A model generated the notes under the pieces. It did not search any database, was not told the DNA's origin, and was given only the letters and a program-made list of their open reading frames with translations. Shown piece after piece: positions 53,706 to 63,572 of a stretch of DNA of 64,000 nucleotides (its first letter is position 1; the number at the start of each line of letters is the position of its first letter). Position numbers and translations under genes: made by a program. Origin of the DNA: Sorangium cellulosum (lineage in GTDB: Bacteria > Myxococcota_A > Polyangia > Polyangiales > Polyangiaceae); assembly GCF_002950945.1 (NCBI RefSeq), contig NZ_CP012673.1:8632501-8696500 (forward strand), written 5' to 3'.

Positions 53706-56459
53706 TTACGAGGCGAGCGCGCGCTCGACCTCGACGTAGGCGGCCGCGATCGCCGCGTCGAGCTGCGCGACGTCGGTCCCGCCGGCCTGCGCCATGTCGG
53801 GGCGGCCGCCGCCCGAGCCGCCGACGATGCGGGCGATCGGCTTGATGAGCTCTCCGGCCTTGAGCCGCTCGGTCGCCGCCTTGGAGAGCATCACCGCGAG
53901 CTGCGCCTTGTCGCCGACGACCGCGCCGAGCAGCACCGCCGAGCGGTCGCCGAGCTTGTCGCGCAGCTTCTCCGCGAGATCGCGCAGCGCGCCCGGGTTC
54001 GTGCCGTCCGGCACCCGGCGCGCGAGCACCTTGATCCCGCCGATCTCCCGGGCGCCCTCCAGCATCGCGTCGATGCCGCCCCCGCCGCCGCCCTGCGTGG
54101 GGCCCGCCCCCTCCAGGATCCGTCGCTCGAGCTCCGTGATCTTCTTCTCGAGCTCCCGCTCGTGCGCGACGATCTTCCCGATCTTCTCGGCGAGATCGCC
54201 GCCCTGGGCCTTCGCGGCCTGCCGCGCCCGCGCGAGCTCGGCCTCGACGCCCCGGGTGTACGCGAGCGCGTTCAGCCCGGTCGACGCGAAGAGCCGGCGC
54301 ACGCCCGCGGCCACGCCGCCCTCGCTCGTGATCTTGAACAGCCCGATGTCCCCGAGCGACCGCGCGTGGGTGCCGCCGCAGAGCTCCACGACCTCGGGCG
54401 TCATCGTCAACATCCGGACCGTGTCGCCGTACTTCTCCTCGAAGATCGCCATCGCGCCCCGGCGACGCGCCTCGTCCATCGGCAGGATCTCGGTCGTGAC
54501 CTTCGCGTTCGAGAGCAGCTTCTCGTTCACGAGATCCTCGATCCGCGAGATCTCCTCGCGGGTGAGCGGTTTGTTGTGCGTGAAGTCGAAGCGGAGCAGG
54601 TCCGGGCCGACGCGCGAGCCCTTCTGCTGCGCGTGCTCGCCGAGCACCTTGCGCAGCGCCCAGTGCAGGACGTGCGTCGCCGAGTGGTTGCGGCGCGTCG
54701 CCGAGCGCGCCGCGTGGTCCACCTCGAGCCGCACGTGCTGCCCCACCGCGATCGCCCCCTCGCGGACCACGCCCTCGTGCACGACCAGCCCGGCGAGCGG
54801 CTTCTGCGTGTCCTTCACCTCGACGCGCAGCCCGTCCGCCGTCACCTCGCCGGCGTCGCCCACCTGGCCGCCGGACTCCGCGTAGAACGGCGTCTGGCGC
54901 ACGACGAGCTCGACCGCGGCGCCCGCTTCCGCGCGCTCGACCAGCGTCCTCACCTTGCGCGCCCGGTCGCCCTCTCCCTCGACCTCGACCCGGATCACGG
55001 CGACGACCTCGCTCTCGCCCTCCTCGTGCTCGTAGCCCGTGAAGACGACCGGCTGCCCGAGCTTCGCCCGGGCCTCGCGGTGCGCCGCGTCCACGGCGGC
55101 CGTCGGGTCGATCGGGCCGTCGGCCTCGGTGCCGCCGCGGATGATCGCCTCGGCGCCCGGGACGTCGACGTCGAAATTCGACTCGGCGCAGATCACCTGC
55201 GTCAGATCCAGCGGGAATCCGTAGGTGGTGTAGAGATCCGCGGCGGCGCCGGCCGGCAGCGTCCTCTCGCCCGACGAGCGCATCTCGGCGAAGCGCTCGT
55301 CCAGGATCTTCATGCCGCGCTTCAGCGTCGAGCGGAAGCGGACCTCCTCGTCCTCGGTGGCGCGGGCGATGAACTCCCGCTTGTCGCGCAGCTCCGGGTA
55401 CGTGTCGCCCATCCTGCGGACGACCTCGAGCGCGACCTCGTGCAGGAACGGCCGGTCGATGCCGAGCCGGTGGCCGTGGCGGATCGCCCGGCGCATCACC
55501 CGGCGGAGCACGTACTCGCGCCGCTGCCGCTCGGGCATGATCCCCTCGGCCATCAGGAACGCGGTCGTCCGCGCGTGATCGGCGATGACCCGCATCGACA
55601 CGTCGTCGTCGGCGCTCCCGCCCGTGTACGCCTTGCCGCTGAGCTCCGCGGCCTTCTCGACGAGGCCCCGGAGCAGGTCGGTGTCGTAGTTCGACGTGAC
55701 GCCCTGGAGCACGCTCGCGAGCCGCTCGAGGCCCATGCCGGTGTCGATGCTCGGCGCCGGCAGCGGGACGAGCGGGCCGTCCTTCTCGACGCGCTCGTAC
55801 TGCATGAACACGTTGTTCCAGATCTCCGTCCAGCCGGTGCCGTCGATGCGCGGCTCCTCGCCGAAGCGCGAGACGTCCGGCTCCTTGCCGTGGAAGAAGT
55901 GGATCTCCGAGCAGGGGCCGCAGGGGCCGACGTCCCCCATCGACCAGAAGTTGTCGGCCGGGCCGAGCCGGAGGATCCGGTCGTCGCCGAAGCCGGTGAC
56001 CTTGCGCCAGATCGCCGCGGCCTCGTCGTCGGCCGGGAAGCCGCCCTCGCCGTTGTAGATGGTGACCACGAGCCGCGAGGGGGAGATGTCGACGACCTTC
56101 GTCAGGAGCTCCCAGGCGAACGCGATCGCGTCTTCCTTGAAGTAATCGCCAAAGCTGAAGTTGCCGAGCATCTCGAAGAACGTCTGGTGGCGCGCGGTGA
56201 CGCCGACGTTCTCGAGGTCGTTGTGCTTGCCGCTGATCCGGATGCACTTCTGGCTCGAGGCCGCGCGCTGGTAGGGGCGCCTGTCCTTGCCCGTGAAGAC
56301 GTCCTTGAACTGCACCATGCCCGCGTTCACGAACATCAGCGTCGGATCGTTCTGGGGCACGAGCGGCGCGCTCGGGACGATCTCGTGCCCACGCTGGGCG
56401 AAGAACTCGAGGAATGTGCGGCGGAGCAGGTCGGAGCTGGCAGGCGTTTCGATCGGCAT
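53706..56459 (-). CDS. alaS: Alanyl-tRNA synthetase
   Basis: The 917-residue protein has the full bacterial AlaRS order. The class II catalytic core (about 1-255) has motif 1-2 text RTFLEFFAQRGHEIVPSAPLVPQNDPTLMFVNAGM and the GPCGPCSEI Cys pair. The tRNA-recognition domain follows, then the editing domain with HNSATHVLHWAL (HxxxH) and ELCGGTHARSLGD, and the C-Ala domain ending with the Gly-rich VGGSGGGRPDMAQAGG. All zinc ligands and editing residues expected are visible. The length is slightly above E. coli (876). ATG 56459 gives the standard N-terminus; there is no clear Shine-Dalgarno. Confidence 0.97.
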   Translation of the reverse strand: MPIETPASSDLLRRTFLEFFAQRGHEIVPSAPLVPQNDPTLMFVNAGMVQFKDVFTGKDRRPYQRAASSQKCIRISGKHNDLENVGVTARHQTFFEMLGNFSFGDYFKEDAIAFAWELLTKVVDISPSRLVVTIYNGEGGFPADDEAAAIWRKVTGFGDDRILRLGPADNFWSMGDVGPCGPCSEIHFFHGKEPDVSRFGEEPRIDGTGWTEIWNNVFMQYERVEKDGPLVPLPAPSIDTGMGLERLASVLQGVTSNYDTDLLRGLVEKAAELSGKAYTGGSADDDVSMRVIADHARTTAFLMAEGIMPERQRREYVLRRVMRRAIRHGHRLGIDRPFLHEVALEVVRRMGDTYPELRDKREFIARATEDEEVRFRSTLKRGMKILDERFAEMRSSGERTLPAGAAADLYTTYGFPLDLTQVICAESNFDVDVPGAEAIIRGGTEADGPIDPTAAVDAAHREARAKLGQPVVFTGYEHEEGESEVVAVIRVEVEGEGDRARKVRTLVERAEAGAAVELVVRQTPFYAESGGQVGDAGEVTADGLRVEVKDTQKPLAGLVVHEGVVREGAIAVGQHVRLEVDHAARSATRRNHSATHVLHWALRKVLGEHAQQKGSRVGPDLLRFDFTHNKPLTREEISRIEDLVNEKLLSNAKVTTEILPMDEARRRGAMAIFEEKYGDTVRMLTMTPEVVELCGGTHARSLGDIGLFKITSEGGVAAGVRRLFASTGLNALAYTRGVEAELARARQAAKAQGGDLAEKIGKIVAHERELEKKITELERRILEGAGPTQGGGGGGIDAMLEGAREIGGIKVLARRVPDGTNPGALRDLAEKLRDKLGDRSAVLLGAVVGDKAQLAVMLSKAATERLKAGELIKPIARIVGGSGGGRPDMAQAGGTDVAQLDAAIAAAYVEVERALAS

Positions 56460-56610
56460 AGGAGGAGGCGCGGTCTAGCACGGCCGGGGGGCGGCTTCCG
56501 CAGGCTCGAGGCCGCCGGCGCAGCCGGCGGCGGCGTGCGGGGGCCGCGCCGGCCGGCGGGCGCGGCCTCGCCGCCGCGGCCCCGCCGCCGCGGCCTCCGC
56601 GCCGCCGGGA

Positions 56611-57450
56611 TCAGCGGCCCGCGGGGACGACGCTGTTGCCGGCGGCGGCCTCGAGGGCGAGGGGCGCCCCCTTGAGCGCGCTCTCGATCGCGCCCGCGAC
56701 GGCGTCGCTCTGCAGCTGGGCGATCTCCCGCCCGCCGCGGGCCCGCGCCGCGTCGGCGACCGCCTGGGCCGAGCCGCTGATCGAGCCCTTCAGCGACTGG
56801 CTGGGCATCTCGCGGATCACGTACTCGACCTTCGCCGAGAAGCCGACCCCGTCGGCCCCGTGGCGCCTGTTCAGCTGCGTGACCGAGCCGTCGATCTTGA
56901 ACGCGGGCAGCTTGCGGTTCTTGCCCTCGACCGCCACGTCGGCGCCGTCGGCCACGATCTCGATGTCGGCGAACTGCGTCACGAGGTCCCGCGTGTGCTT
57001 CCGGAGGAGCGACCCGAGCCGCGCGTCCTTCACGGCGGAGCGGTTCTCGAACTTGCCCAGGCTCACCAGGAAACGCGCCTTCGGGGACGGCGCCGAGAGC
57101 CGGGAGATGGCGCTCTCGATCTGGCGCTTCACGCCGGCCGAGGACTCCGAGCCCAGCGCCGCCTTGAGCGCCGGGACCGCCGCGCTGTTACCGAGCACGC
57201 CGAGCCCGGCCACGGCCGCGGCGCGCACCGCCGGGTGCGGATCCTTGAGCGCTCGCTCGAGGGCGGGCCGCGCGCCGGGGCTCCTCGATTTGCCGAGCGC
57301 CAGCGCCGCCGCGACCCGCAGCCGGTAGTCCTTGCCCACCGCCAGATCGCGGAACGACGAAGTGTCTTTGTCCTGTGCCGTCGAGACGGAGGCCGATCCG
57401 AGCACCGTCGTGGCCGTCAGCAGCATCGCAACGAGGAGACGACGAACCAT
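56611..57450 (-). CDS. Exported HEAT-repeat protein
   Basis: The 279-residue protein has a signal peptide (MVRRLLVAMLLTATTVLGSASVSTAQ). A HEAT/armadillo segment (about 33-120: DYRLRVAAALALGKSRSPGARPALERALKDPHPAVRAAAVAGLGVLGNSAAVPALKAALG) follows, then an alpha/beta domain with VSLGKFENRSA...LVTQFADIEIV that resembles CsgG/FlgT-like envelope proteins, and a final helix. It is probably periplasmic and mediates protein interaction. ATG 57450 is preceded by GGAGGG; the in-frame extension to 57570 is rejected. It is downstream of alaS's start on the same strand. Confidence 0.83.
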   Translation of the reverse strand: MVRRLLVAMLLTATTVLGSASVSTAQDKDTSSFRDLAVGKDYRLRVAAALALGKSRSPGARPALERALKDPHPAVRAAAVAGLGVLGNSAAVPALKAALGSESSAGVKRQIESAISRLSAPSPKARFLVSLGKFENRSAVKDARLGSLLRKHTRDLVTQFADIEIVADGADVAVEGKNRKLPAFKIDGSVTQLNRRHGADGVGFSAKVEYVIREMPSQSLKGSISGSAQAVADAARARGGREIAQLQSDAVAGAIESALKGAPLALEAAAGNSVVPAGR

Positions 57451-57696
57451 CACGTCCCTCCGGAAAAGGGCGGAGAGAATCCGTCCCTTTCCACGGTAAA
57501 CCCAGTCCAGCCAGGCGACACATTGGCGCCCAGACGGCCTTATCCTTGGCCAGGACGGCCGCGGGATCAAGATCTCTGTTGGCGATATGACTCATGCAGG
57601 ACTCATGACGACCGCCGATGGGTGGTCCGCCATCGCCATTTTGCCGCCCCCAGCGCTTATTTACAGACACACTGCGACGGCTGAGCCTGATTCATT

Positions 57697-59982
57697 TCAG
57701 AAGAGGATTCCGAGATACCAGCGCAGCGTCTGTGCGGTGTCGAGGTCGACCGTGTCTTCCGTCTCACCGGGGAGGTGGCCGAGGCCACCGAGCGGGAAGA
57801 GCACGCCGTACTGCAGGGCCGTGTAGAAGCCGCCCATCTTGTCCGGGTTGTCGTTGAGGGTGCCGTCCTTCGACTGGAAGTACAGCTGGGCGTTCAGCTC
57901 GACGCCGAGATCCCGGGCGTTGCCCGGGGCCTGGACGAACTCCGAGGCGCGGCTCCAGATGAGCGCGGCGCCGCCTCCGAGCCGCTGACCGTTCTTGTCG
58001 CGGGCGAAGTCGTACTCCACACCAGGGCGGAAGTAATAGGCGCCCTGCACCCGAGACAGGATGTTCCTGAACAGGATCTGGTCGACCCTGTAGTCGGGGT
58101 GGAAACGGAAGGTCGAGTAGGTGCGATCGGCGGAGTTCTGGGGATCGACGGCGCCGAGGGCGGTGCTGCCCTGGGGCTCGAGGCCGGGCACGTCGTCGTC
58201 GCCGGTGGCGTAGCCGAAGCCGAAGTTCACCCGGAGGCGGTCCTCCATGGCGGTCAGCTCGGTCTGCGTCGCGATCCCGAACTGCCGGATGCCCCAGCCG
58301 CTGTCCTTCGGCGAGAGGAGGTTCTGGTAGTCGGCATCGTCCTGCGTGCGCGTGTCCAGAGCGCCGTAGATCATCGCCGCCTCGAGCTCGAAGCGGAACT
58401 TCTTGTAGAGGAGCTGGAACCACACGTCGGGGATGATCATCTCCGCTCCCCGGTGCACGTACCCCGACGCGACGTTGTCGCCCGGCTGGCCGAGCGAGGC
58501 GGCCTCGTCGGAATCGGTGCTGTCGTTCGCGAGCGTCTGCTTCCGGTAGGCGAAGTAGACGCCGCCGTTCACGACCGTGTTGCCGCGGGCGAGCTCCAGC
58601 TTCTGGAGCTCGGGGTTCTTGCGCCGGACGGCGACGAACACGTACTGATCGACGTCATCGCCCTGGGCGAGGTCGTAGGGCTGGCCCTCGAGCTCCTGGA
58701 GCGAGGCGCTCGTGGCGCCCTCGTTGGTCCAGTCCCACGCGCCGGCGAAGTAGAGGTCGTATTTCTTGATGCCCGTGACGAGCATCAGCCGGTCGACGGT
58801 CGACTGATAGTCCGAGTCGTACCCGTCGCCGCTGTTCGCCACCATGCCGAGGCCCCAGTGGTTCGGCATGCGGCCGAAGCGCAGGAGGCCGATCGGGGTC
58901 ATGTACTCGCCCCAGATCCGCTTGACGGAGATCGAGTCGGTCGTCGAGTTCACGCCGGCGCGCGGCGCCCACTGGGTGCCGGCGAAGGCGCCGAGCGGCG
59001 AGTAGCCGCCGCGGCCGACGACCTCGTAGCCGCCCCCCGCCCCCGGGCGGTTGGCGTAGCCCTCCGGCGTCGAGCCGAGCACCACGTTGTCGAGCAGATC
59101 GACCTGGGAGAGGATGCGCAGGTTGTCGCTGATGTGCAGCTCGGGGTTGAGCCGGAACCGCATGTTCGCGCCGGCCTGGGTGTCGCTCTCGCACCGCCGG
59201 AACGTGCGCGTGCCGTTGCTTGCTTCCACCGGATCGCAGTGGAGGATCTCGCTGGCGTTGCTGTAGGAGTTGTCGGTCGGGTGCGGCCAGAGCGCCCGAT
59301 CGCGCGTGTCCACCCGGCCGAGGGCGAAGCTGTTGAAGAGCTCCCACCGGAGGCGGTAGTAGCCGTGGAACTCGAACGTGGGCCGGGCGTGGGACCACCA
59401 GTCCTCGGCGTACACCTCGCTCGGCCGGGCGCCGATCTCGCCCTGGGTCGCCTTGCGCTCCGGCTGCTCGGCGGCGTCGGGCCCCGCGGAGGCCGCCGGC
59501 GTCTCCGGCTGCGGGGCGGTGGGGCCGGCCGCAGCGGGGCCGGGCTGCGGCAGGAGCGGCTCGCTCGTGGCCGCGGGGGGCTCCATGGCCTCGACGTCGT
59601 TGCCGCCGGCGGGCACAGGGGGCGCGGCCGGCTGCGCGGGGGCGGCGCCGGGCTGCGCGGGGGCGGCGCCGGGCTGCGCGGGGGTGGGAGACGCGGCGCC
59701 CGGCTGCGCAGGTGCAGGAGGGGTGGGCTGCGCTCCGCGCGGCTGCGCGGGGGCGGCGCCCGGCTGCGCGGGGGCGGCAGGTGCGGCTCCGGGCTGCGGG
59801 GCGCCCGCCTGCCCGGCCGGCGGCTGCGCTGGGGCCGCGGCCGGCTGGGCCGGGCGGCGGGCCGGCTGGGCCGACGCGGTGGACGCGCCCAGCACGAGCG
59901 CGAGCGCGAGCCCCGACCGGAGGCGACGGCGAGGGATGCCAGGGCTGCACGAGGTTCCCGGAGACCGCAACGAGATGGGCAT
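57697..59982 (-). CDS. TIGR04551-type myxobacterial outer-membrane protein
   Basis: The 761-residue protein has a signal peptide (SGLALALVLGASTASA) and a long Ala/Pro/Gln-rich low-complexity stretch (about 45-130, APAQPGA-type repeats). A beta-barrel-like domain of about 570 residues ends in Phe (LRWYLGILF). The start of the domain (WWSHARPTFEFHGYYRLRWELFNSF...LGRVDTRDRALWPHPTDN...) and RFGRMPNHWGLGMVANSGDGYDSDYQSTVDRLML are the marks of the TIGR04551 family found in myxobacteria. It is likely a porin-like or adhesin-like outer-membrane protein; ligand unknown. It is divergent from the OmpA gene at 60527. Confidence 0.87.
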   Translation of the reverse strand: MPISLRSPGTSCSPGIPRRRLRSGLALALVLGASTASAQPARRPAQPAAAPAQPPAGQAGAPQPGAAPAAPAQPGAAPAQPRGAQPTPPAPAQPGAASPTPAQPGAAPAQPGAAPAQPAAPPVPAGGNDVEAMEPPAATSEPLLPQPGPAAAGPTAPQPETPAASAGPDAAEQPERKATQGEIGARPSEVYAEDWWSHARPTFEFHGYYRLRWELFNSFALGRVDTRDRALWPHPTDNSYSNASEILHCDPVEASNGTRTFRRCESDTQAGANMRFRLNPELHISDNLRILSQVDLLDNVVLGSTPEGYANRPGAGGGYEVVGRGGYSPLGAFAGTQWAPRAGVNSTTDSISVKRIWGEYMTPIGLLRFGRMPNHWGLGMVANSGDGYDSDYQSTVDRLMLVTGIKKYDLYFAGAWDWTNEGATSASLQELEGQPYDLAQGDDVDQYVFVAVRRKNPELQKLELARGNTVVNGGVYFAYRKQTLANDSTDSDEAASLGQPGDNVASGYVHRGAEMIIPDVWFQLLYKKFRFELEAAMIYGALDTRTQDDADYQNLLSPKDSGWGIRQFGIATQTELTAMEDRLRVNFGFGYATGDDDVPGLEPQGSTALGAVDPQNSADRTYSTFRFHPDYRVDQILFRNILSRVQGAYYFRPGVEYDFARDKNGQRLGGGAALIWSRASEFVQAPGNARDLGVELNAQLYFQSKDGTLNDNPDKMGGFYTALQYGVLFPLGGLGHLPGETEDTVDLDTAQTLRWYLGILF

Positions 59983-60526
59983 CTGCTTGGTTCGTTCGCG
60001 CGTTTCTGCCCCGCGCGCAGGATGAGGTTGAAGGTCCGAGGCCCGGTGGCCCGGGGGCCGGGCGCCGATGTCTCACGCCCGGCTTGTGTGGTCAAGGCAC
60101 CGCACGGCCCCGCCCCGCGGAACAAGTCGGGGCGTCACCCGGAACGCACCAGGCCGTCGCCTGAAAGCGCGCGCCGCGGACGCGGCTGACCCCAACCTCG
60201 GTCGGCCCGTCCCCAACCTCGGTCGGCCCGTCCCCAACCCCGGTCGGCCCGACCCCAACCCCGGTCGGTCCACGGGCGGGCAGCCGCCGGTCAGGCGGCG
60301 CCGTCGTGCTGCGGCAGGGCCGCGCGCGACCACTTTTCGAGCCCTCTTGGAAATCTGAACGATATCCGGGAAGATTCGGAGCACGTCGCGGTGGATGCCG
60401 CCGCGTGGCTCGGCTGCCGTACTCTCGCCTCACCGCCCGCGCGGAGCGCTTCTGTCCCGGCGCACGTCCGCCCCGTGGCTGTGCACGCCAAGAATGCTCA
60501 CCGGGAAAATGCCTGAAAGGGGATAG
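59983..60526. other. 544-base divergent intergenic region with a tandem repeat
   Basis: It separates the TIGR04551 and OmpA genes and contains a 21-bp tandem repeat (60188-60271). No convincing sigma-54 site with the right spacing was found, and no gene is supported. Confidence 0.45.
60188..60271. repeat. 21-bp tandem repeat, four units
   Basis: CCCCAACCTCGGTCGGCCCG-type units occur four times with few changes between them. Not in an accepted gene. Confidence 0.85.
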
Positions 60527-62632
60527 ATGAGAACGCTGCGAGCGCTGTGTCTGCTTTCGATCGTGGGCGCCGGGGTGGAGCTCGTCCCGGGCGCGGCGCG
60601 CGCGCAGGAAGCGGCCCTCGAAGGGGAGTTCTCGGCGCAGCGGTTCGAGCCGGCGCCGGGCTCGAGGAACTACCTGAGCGTCGAGGGCGCCAGGATGGAA
60701 GGGGGCTTCGGGATCACGGCCGGCCTCGTGTTCGACTACGCCCGCGAGCCGTTCGTCGTGACGAGCTGCGTCTCGGCGACCGACTGCGCCGCGCCCGACG
60801 CGCAGAACCAGCGGGACGTGCCGGTCATCTCGGACATGTTGACCTGGAGCATGCTCGCGTCGATCTCGCCGGCGCCATGGCTCCAGGCCGGCCTGCGCTT
60901 CCCCGTCGCGTACGTGCGCGGCGAGGGCATCGACGCCGCGACCGGCGCCGCGGCCGCCGAGGGGCTCCAGGCGTTCGGCGTGGGCGACCCGACGCTCGAG
61001 GGCAAGGTGCGGTTCCTCGGCGGCCCCAGGGATCCGCTCGTGCTCGGCGCCGCGGCCGACGTGAGCTTCCCGCTCGGGCACGCGACCAGCAAGGGGAGCT
61101 ACCTCGGCAGCTCGTCGCCCGTGACCGCGGGGCTGCGCCTCATCGTCGACGGCAACGCGGGGCCGCTGTCGTTCGCGCTCAACCTGCGCGGCAAGCTGCT
61201 GCCCGAGACGGCGCGGATCTCGACGACGGAGGTCGGCCCGGTCGAGTTCCGCTACGGCGGGGGCGTCGGCTACCAGATCACGCCGGCGCTCCGCGTGCTC
61301 GCCGAGGGGTACGGCGCGACCCAGTTCCGCGCGCAGGGCGGGACGAACTCGCTCGAGGTCGACGGGGCGCTCCAGATCGCGCCGCGCGACCTCGGCCTCG
61401 TGTTCACGGTCGGCGGCGGCGCCGGCGTCGTCGAGGGGATCGGGGTGCCGACCGCCCGCGCCATCGCGGGGATCCTCTTCGTGCACGAGCCCGGAGACGA
61501 GGACGGCGACGGCGTGAGCAACGCGCTCGACCAGTGCCCGGTGCAGCCCGAGGACAAGGACGGGCTCGCCGACGAGGACGGCTGCCCGGACGACGACGGG
61601 GACAACGACGGCATCCCGGACGAGACCGATCGCTGCCCGGCCAAGGCGGAGCTCATCAACGGGCTGGACGACAAGGACGGCTGCCCCGACGAGGTGGCCG
61701 ACCGCGACAGGGACCGCATCCCTGACGCCGAGGACAAGTGCGCGGATCAGGCGGGCAACGTGCGCCTGCCGGAGCACTACGGCTGCCCCGACAAGGACGA
61801 GGACGGCGTGCCGGATCGGGTCGACCAGTGCGCCGACGCGGTCGAGGACACCGACGGGTGGCAGGACACGGACGGCTGCCCGGATCCCGACAACGACGCC
61901 GACGGCATCCTCGACGGGCAGGACGAGTGCATCGACCAGCCCGAGGTCAAGAACGGCTTCAAGGACGAGGACGGCTGCGCCGACGAGCTGCCCGACACGG
62001 ACGCGGACGGGATCCCGGACGACCGGGACAAGTGCCCGAAGCAGCCGGAAAACCTGAACGGAGTCGAGGACCTGGACGGCTGCCCGGACCGCGGCGCGAG
62101 CCTGGTGCAGGTCGGCGAGGAGGAGATCAAGATCCTCCAGCGGATCGAGTTCGCGATCAACAGCGACAAGATCCAGGGCGCGCAGAGCTTCGCGGTGCTC
62201 GACGCGGTGGTCTCCGCGCTGAAGCTCCACCCGGAGATCTTCAAGGTCGAGGTGGCAGGACACACCGACAACGCGGGGCCAGCGGACATGAACCGCGCGC
62301 TGTCGCAGAAGCGCGCCGAGGCCGTGGTTGCCTACCTCGCGACGAAGGGCATCGACCCGAAGCAGCTCGTGGCCAAGGGCTACGGCCCGGACAGGCCGAT
62401 CGACGACAACAAGAGCGCGAACGGGCGCCAGAAGAACCGGCGGGTCGAGTTCGTCATCCTGCACTCGGTGAAGAAGCCGCAGCAGGCGGCGGACGATCCG
62501 GCGCCGGCCGCGCCTGCGCCGGCCGCGCCCACCTCGGGCGCACCTGCGCCGGCCGCAGCTGCGCCGGCCGCTCCCACGCCTGCGCCGGCCACACCTGCGC
62601 CGGCCGCGCCTTCACAGCCGACGAAGCCCTGA
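60527..62632 (+). CDS. OmpA-family outer-membrane protein with thrombospondin type-3 repeats
   Basis: The 701-residue protein has a signal peptide (MRTLRALCLLSIVGAGVELVPGAARA) and an N-terminal beta-barrel of about 290 residues. Six or seven Asp-rich calcium-binding TSP type-3 repeats follow (about 325-520, DEDGDGVSNALDQCP, DDDGDNDGIPDETDRCP and so on), then an OmpA peptidoglycan-binding domain (about 530-645: VEVAGHTDNAGPADMNRALSQKRAEAVVAYL...NRRVEFVIL). The C-terminus is an Ala/Pro tail with PAPAAPA repeats. AGGGG precedes ATG 60527. It should link outer membrane to cell wall. The following OmpA lipoprotein gene is 136 bases away, so co-regulation is likely. Confidence 0.93.
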   Translation: MRTLRALCLLSIVGAGVELVPGAARAQEAALEGEFSAQRFEPAPGSRNYLSVEGARMEGGFGITAGLVFDYAREPFVVTSCVSATDCAAPDAQNQRDVPVISDMLTWSMLASISPAPWLQAGLRFPVAYVRGEGIDAATGAAAAEGLQAFGVGDPTLEGKVRFLGGPRDPLVLGAAADVSFPLGHATSKGSYLGSSSPVTAGLRLIVDGNAGPLSFALNLRGKLLPETARISTTEVGPVEFRYGGGVGYQITPALRVLAEGYGATQFRAQGGTNSLEVDGALQIAPRDLGLVFTVGGGAGVVEGIGVPTARAIAGILFVHEPGDEDGDGVSNALDQCPVQPEDKDGLADEDGCPDDDGDNDGIPDETDRCPAKAELINGLDDKDGCPDEVADRDRDRIPDAEDKCADQAGNVRLPEHYGCPDKDEDGVPDRVDQCADAVEDTDGWQDTDGCPDPDNDADGILDGQDECIDQPEVKNGFKDEDGCADELPDTDADGIPDDRDKCPKQPENLNGVEDLDGCPDRGASLVQVGEEEIKILQRIEFAINSDKIQGAQSFAVLDAVVSALKLHPEIFKVEVAGHTDNAGPADMNRALSQKRAEAVVAYLATKGIDPKQLVAKGYGPDRPIDDNKSANGRQKNRRVEFVILHSVKKPQQAADDPAPAAPAPAAPTSGAPAPAAAAPAAPTPAPATPAPAAPSQPTKP

Positions 62633-62768
62633 TCCGCCCGTCCCTGCGGTCCGCGGCCGCAGGGGACGGCCGGCGCTCGCCGTCCTCCCCTCTGGATCTC
62701 TCGCCCGAGCTGAGCGAGGCTGCCGCCCGCACATCCCGCTCCGCCTCGGAGCCATGGAGAAAGCGCTC

Positions 62769-63560
62769 ATGAAACGGACACTCATTGCACTGACCCTCGG
62801 CCTCTCGTCGCTGCTGGCGGCGGGCTGCGGCCACTCCGAGCAGGAGTGGAAGGCGCAGCTCGCCAAGTACAACGACCTCCAGAACCGGAGCCAGAAGAGG
62901 GAAGCCGATCTCGAGAAGGAACTCGCCGCGGCGAAGCAGCGCGTCGAGGAGCTCGAGAAGCAGCTCGCGGACCAGGGCGCCGACATCTCGAAGATGAGCT
63001 CGACGCTCGAGGACCGCGAGAAGGCGCTGGCGGAGTACAAGGCCCGCGCAAAGCAGCTCGAGGCGATCCAGGCGCGGTTCGACCTGCTCCGGAAGAAGCT
63101 CGAGGAGCTGGTCAAGCTCGGCCTGGAGGTCCAGGTCCGCAGGAACCGGATGGTCATCTCGCTGCCCGGAGACGTGCTGTTCGACTCGGGCAAGGACACC
63201 CTGCGCAAGGACGGCCAGGAGATCCTGAAGAAGATCGCGGACGTCATCCGCGGCGACAAGTCGCTGGCCAACCGCGACTACCAGGTCGCGGGGCACACCG
63301 ACAGCCAGCCGTACAAGAACGGGCCGTTCCACGACAACTGGGGGCTGTCGCTGATGCGCGCCCGGGCGGTGCTGCTCTTCCTGATCGGGAAGGAGGGGCA
63401 GCTGCCGACGAGGCACTGGAGCGCGGCGGGGTTCGCGGACACGGATCCGATCGCCCAGAACACCACGCCGCAGGGGATGCAGAAGAACCGGCGGTGCGAC
63501 CTGGTCGTCCTGCCGGACGTGGACGAAATGCTGGACCTCACGAAGCTCGCCGGCAAGTAA
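62769..63560 (+). CDS. OmpA/MotB-domain lipoprotein with coiled coil
   Basis: The 263-residue protein has a lipoprotein signal (MKRTLIALTLGLSSLLAAGC, lipobox LAAGC). A coiled coil (about 25-115: NRSQKREADLEKELAAAKQRVEELEKQLADQGADISKM) follows, then an OmpA domain (about 120-255) with FDSGKDTLRKDGQEIL, YQVAGHTDSQPYKNGPFHDNWGLSLMRARAV and NRRCDLVVLP. ATG 62769 was chosen because GGAGAAAG stands just before it; ATG 62754 is also in frame. It likely anchors the outer membrane to peptidoglycan through a long helical spacer. It is downstream of the OmpA/TSP3 gene on the same strand. Confidence 0.93.
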   Translation: MKRTLIALTLGLSSLLAAGCGHSEQEWKAQLAKYNDLQNRSQKREADLEKELAAAKQRVEELEKQLADQGADISKMSSTLEDREKALAEYKARAKQLEAIQARFDLLRKKLEELVKLGLEVQVRRNRMVISLPGDVLFDSGKDTLRKDGQEILKKIADVIRGDKSLANRDYQVAGHTDSQPYKNGPFHDNWGLSLMRARAVLLFLIGKEGQLPTRHWSAAGFADTDPIAQNTTPQGMQKNRRCDLVVLPDVDEMLDLTKLAGK

Positions 63561-63572
63561 CGGCGGGGCGGG

